7,994 nucleotides of DNA, taken from Methanosaeta sp. NSP1 (GTDB taxonomy: Archaea; Halobacteriota; Methanosarcinia; Methanotrichales; Methanotrichaceae). Shown here one piece after another: positions 6,165 to 7,994 of the stretch (position 1 is the stretch's first letter; the number at the start of each line of letters is the position of its first letter). The notes below the pieces were generated by a model, which was not told the origin of the DNA, did not search any database, and saw nothing but the letters and a program-made list of their open reading frames with translations. The stretch is taken from positions 1 through 7,994 of the forward strand of contig NOLC01000057.1 of NCBI GenBank assembly GCA_002256595.1, given 5' to 3'. Made by a program: the position numbers and the translations under genes.

Positions 6165-6210
6165 AAAAAAATGATGCCAAAGGCAGTCGAGGACTCTACT
6201 CGAAGTCCTC
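6165..6210 (-). terminator. Hairpin and U-run terminator of the thermosome gene
   Basis: A perfect 7-bp inverted repeat (GAGGACT at 6189-6195, AGTCCTC at 6204-6210) forms a hairpin with an 8-nt loop that contains the thermosome stop codon (6198-6196). A small GCC-TTT-GGC stem (6184-6176) and a T7 run (6171-6165) follow in the direction of transcription. The layout resembles an intrinsic terminator, and a U-run alone suffices in archaea. Some readthrough could serve the zinc-ribbon gene. Confidence 0.5.
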
Positions 6211-7842
6211 TCCGCCCATGCCGCCAGGCATGCCGCCGGGCATACCGCCAGGCATGCCACCCGGTCCGCCGGACTTGGAAGCTATGACATCATCGATCCG
6301 CAGTATCATAACTGCTGCCTCGGCGGCAGAGTTGACCGCCTGGGTCTTGACCCGCAGAGGCTCGACCACGCCCAGCTTCAGCATTTCAACCGGCTTTCCG
6401 GTATCCATATCCAGACCGGCGCCCTTCACGCCCTTCTCATGCTGGCTTCGCAGAGCTACCAGAGAATCGATCTGGTCCAGACCGGCATTCTCGGCCAGGG
6501 TTTTAGGTATGATCTCCATGGCATTGGCAAAGGCCTCGATAGCCAACTGCTCGCGTCCGCCCACTGTGGAGGCATAGGCTCGCAGCCGCAGAGCCAGCTC
6601 TACTTCAGGCGCACCCCCGCCGGCCACAAGCAGCTTGTCCTGAACCGCAACGCCCACAACGCGAAGCGCATCTTCCATGGCCCGGTCCAGCTCATCGACC
6701 ACGTGCTCCGTTCCGCCACGCAGAATGATGGACACCGACTTGGGATTCTCGCAATCTTCCACGAAGGTCATCTTCTCATCTGAGACCTTCCTCTCCTCGA
6801 CCAGGCCCGCCTTGCCCAGGTCGCCCTGGGAGATCTCGTGGATGCTGGTGACGACTCTTCCGCCTGTGGCCCGGGCCAGCTTATCCATGTCGCTCTTCTT
6901 GACCCGGCGCACGGTGTAAACACCGGCTTTGGCCAGGAAGTGCTGGGCCAGATCATCGATGCCCTTCTGGACGAAAAGTACATTGGCTCCGGTGGCAACT
7001 ATCCTATCGACCATGCCTTTCAGCATATTCTCTTCCTGATCGAGAAATGCCTGCAACTGATCCGGTGAGGTGATCTGAATCTTGGCATCGACCTCGGTCT
7101 TCTCTATCTCAATGGCAGCATTGAGCAGAGCGATCCTGGCAGCTTTAACTGACTTGGGCATGTTGGGGTGAAGTCTATCCTTATCGATAACCACTCCGCT
7201 CACCAGCATGGAGTCGTTGATCCCGCCACCCACCTTCTTCTCTACGGTGATGTTGTCGGTATCAACAGTTCCGTCCTCGTCAACTACGGACTGGACGGCT
7301 TGAACTGCTATGGCAGCCAGCTCTTCGCGAGCCGATTGAGAGCCCTTGCCGGTCATGGCGGTGACGGCGATCTTCCTGAGAATATCCTCATCTTTTGCCG
7401 AGACCTCTATGGCCAGACCTTTTAGAATCTCCATGGACTTATCAGCCGCAGCTCTATAGCCTGCCGCAATTACCGTAGGATGAATCTCCTGCTCCAGCAA
7501 TTCCTCGGCCTGCTTGAGCAGCTCTCCCGCCAGAACAACGGCAGTAGTAGTGCCATCCCCTACCTCCTGGTCCTGGGTCTTGGCAATTTCCACCATCATC
7601 TTGGCTGCTGGATGCTCTATATCCATTTCTTTTAGAATGGTGACGCCGTCATTGGTGATGACAACGTCTCCCATGGTGTCAACCAGCATCTTGTCCATGC
7701 CCTTGGGGCCGAGAGTGGTCCTCACTGCGCCGGCAACGGCCTTGGCCGCCATTATATTCGATCTCTGTGCATCTCTTCCGGCAGTCCTCTGGCTGCCTTC
7801 TCTGAGAATGTATATCGGTGTGCCACTGAATTGTCCAGCCAT
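6196..7842 (-). CDS. Thermosome subunit (group II chaperonin)
   Basis: Thermosomes are eight- or nine-membered double-ring cytoplasmic chaperonins that fold proteins using ATP and a built-in lid. The 548 residues are full length. The N-terminal equatorial domain has [13 protein letters not shown] (43-55), ITNDGVTIL (62-70) and the ATP-binding GDGTTT (95-100) with catalytic D96; D65 is the other conserved nucleotide-site aspartate. Intermediate and apical domains span roughly 145-400, with [12 protein letters not shown] (196-207) leading into the apical domain. The returning equatorial domain has [10 protein letters not shown] (406-415). The C-terminus carries four GGM units and then GGEDFE; such flexible tails project into the central cavity. 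The ATG at 7842 has GAGGT (7852-7848) 5 nt upstream and a TATA box about 55 nt upstream. Archaea usually have one to five paralogues, and alpha/beta assignment is not possible here. Confidence 0.97.
   Translation of the reverse strand: MAGQFSGTPIYILREGSQRTAGRDAQRSNIMAAKAVAGAVRTTLGPKGMDKMLVDTMGDVVITNDGVTILKEMDIEHPAAKMMVEIAKTQDQEVGDGTTTAVVLAGELLKQAEELLEQEIHPTVIAAGYRAAADKSMEILKGLAIEVSAKDEDILRKIAVTAMTGKGSQSAREELAAIAVQAVQSVVDEDGTVDTDNITVEKKVGGGINDSMLVSGVVIDKDRLHPNMPKSVKAARIALLNAAIEIEKTEVDAKIQITSPDQLQAFLDQEENMLKGMVDRIVATGANVLFVQKGIDDLAQHFLAKAGVYTVRRVKKSDMDKLARATGGRVVTSIHEISQGDLGKAGLVEERKVSDEKMTFVEDCENPKSVSIILRGGTEHVVDELDRAMEDALRVVGVAVQDKLLVAGGGAPEVELALRLRAYASTVGGREQLAIEAFANAMEIIPKTLAENAGLDQIDSLVALRSQHEKGVKGAGLDMDTGKPVEMLKLGVVEPLRVKTQAVNSAAEAAVMILRIDDVIASKSGGPGGMPGGMPGGMPGGMGGEDFE
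6213..6260 (-). repeat. Tandem 12-nt repeats encoding the GGM-P tail of the thermosome
   Basis: About four imperfect copies of a 12-nt unit (consensus on the plus strand CCGCCAGGCATG) encode repeated Gly-Gly-Met-Pro. Units differ at wobble positions, so they are partly protein-constrained. The repeat is prone to copy-number change and to assembly collapse. Confidence 0.8.
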
Positions 7843-7892
7843 TTAATACCTCAAGCAATATAAATTCAACACCTTACTATTGTGTGAACTTC

Positions 7893-7913
7893 TATATAAA
7901 GGCATTCCTTTAT
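7893..7913 (-). promoter_or_regulatory. Thermosome promoter: TATA box inside a palindrome
   Basis: TTTATATA (7900-7893 on the minus strand) is a strong archaeal TATA box that would start transcription near 7870, giving a leader of about 28 nt that contains the GAGGT ribosome site. It overlaps a perfect 7-bp inverted repeat, ATAAAGG (7896-7902), CATT, CCTTTAT (7907-7913), which covers the box and the adjoining BRE position. Binding of a regulator there would block TBP/TFB. No match to the CTAAC-N5-GTTAG heat-shock element described in Archaeoglobus is visible. Confidence 0.65.
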
Positions 7914-7994
7914 GGTTCTGTTGCGTCTAGAGGTGTTCGCTAAGGGTGTTGCATCAAGGGTGCTCAATCCCATTATCGCACCAAGGGCGTGTTG

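Noticed and set aside
1..7994. CRISPR arrays, tRNA or rRNA genes, complete insertion sequences
   Set aside because: No regularly spaced repeats, cloverleaf signatures, conserved rRNA segments or transposase genes were seen on either strand.

Overview
The window is archaeal, most likely from a methanogen of the Methanosarcinales (a Methanothrix/Methanosaeta-like organism is my best guess, not proven). The evidence is a group II chaperonin (thermosome) with a glycine/methionine-rich tail, a mevalonate-pathway HMG-CoA reductase, archaeal TATA-type promoters, Shine-Dalgarno (SD)-led genes and U-run terminators.

Positions 1-474 carry no convincing intact gene. The minus strand holds what may be the decayed C-terminal half of a ModA-like molybdate/tungstate-binding protein. 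The area just before 475 looks like the promoter of the next gene cluster, with a 9-bp inverted repeat flanking a TATA-like element. From 475 to 5454 four genes lie on the plus strand. They are a class II HMG-CoA reductase (hmgA) broken by a frame-destroying internal deletion, prephenate dehydratase (pheA, overlapping hmgA by 4 nt), a CbiK-type sirohydrochlorin chelatase 23 nt downstream, and, after a 97-nt gap, a Tex-family RNA-binding protein that appears shortened just before its S1 domain. The first three are tightly packed and probably one transcript. They link isoprenoid lipid, phenylalanine and cobamide/F430-type tetrapyrrole synthesis, which have no obvious common pathway.

Positions 5455-6195 look empty at first sight. 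Reading the minus strand closely gives two very small genes with good ribosome binding sites: a 44-residue double-CxxC zinc-ribbon protein (6144 to 6010) and a 50-residue lysine-rich protein (5844 to 5692). The second is followed, in the same frame after a UGA, by 47 more protein-like codons. Positions 7842 to 6196 (minus) encode a complete thermosome subunit with a clear promoter upstream and a hairpin plus U-run terminator downstream. The thermosome and small genes converge on tex.

The points most worth checking are the deletion in a gene that archaea need for membrane lipids, the overlooked small genes, the UGA-interrupted reading frame, and the palindrome over the thermosome TATA box.
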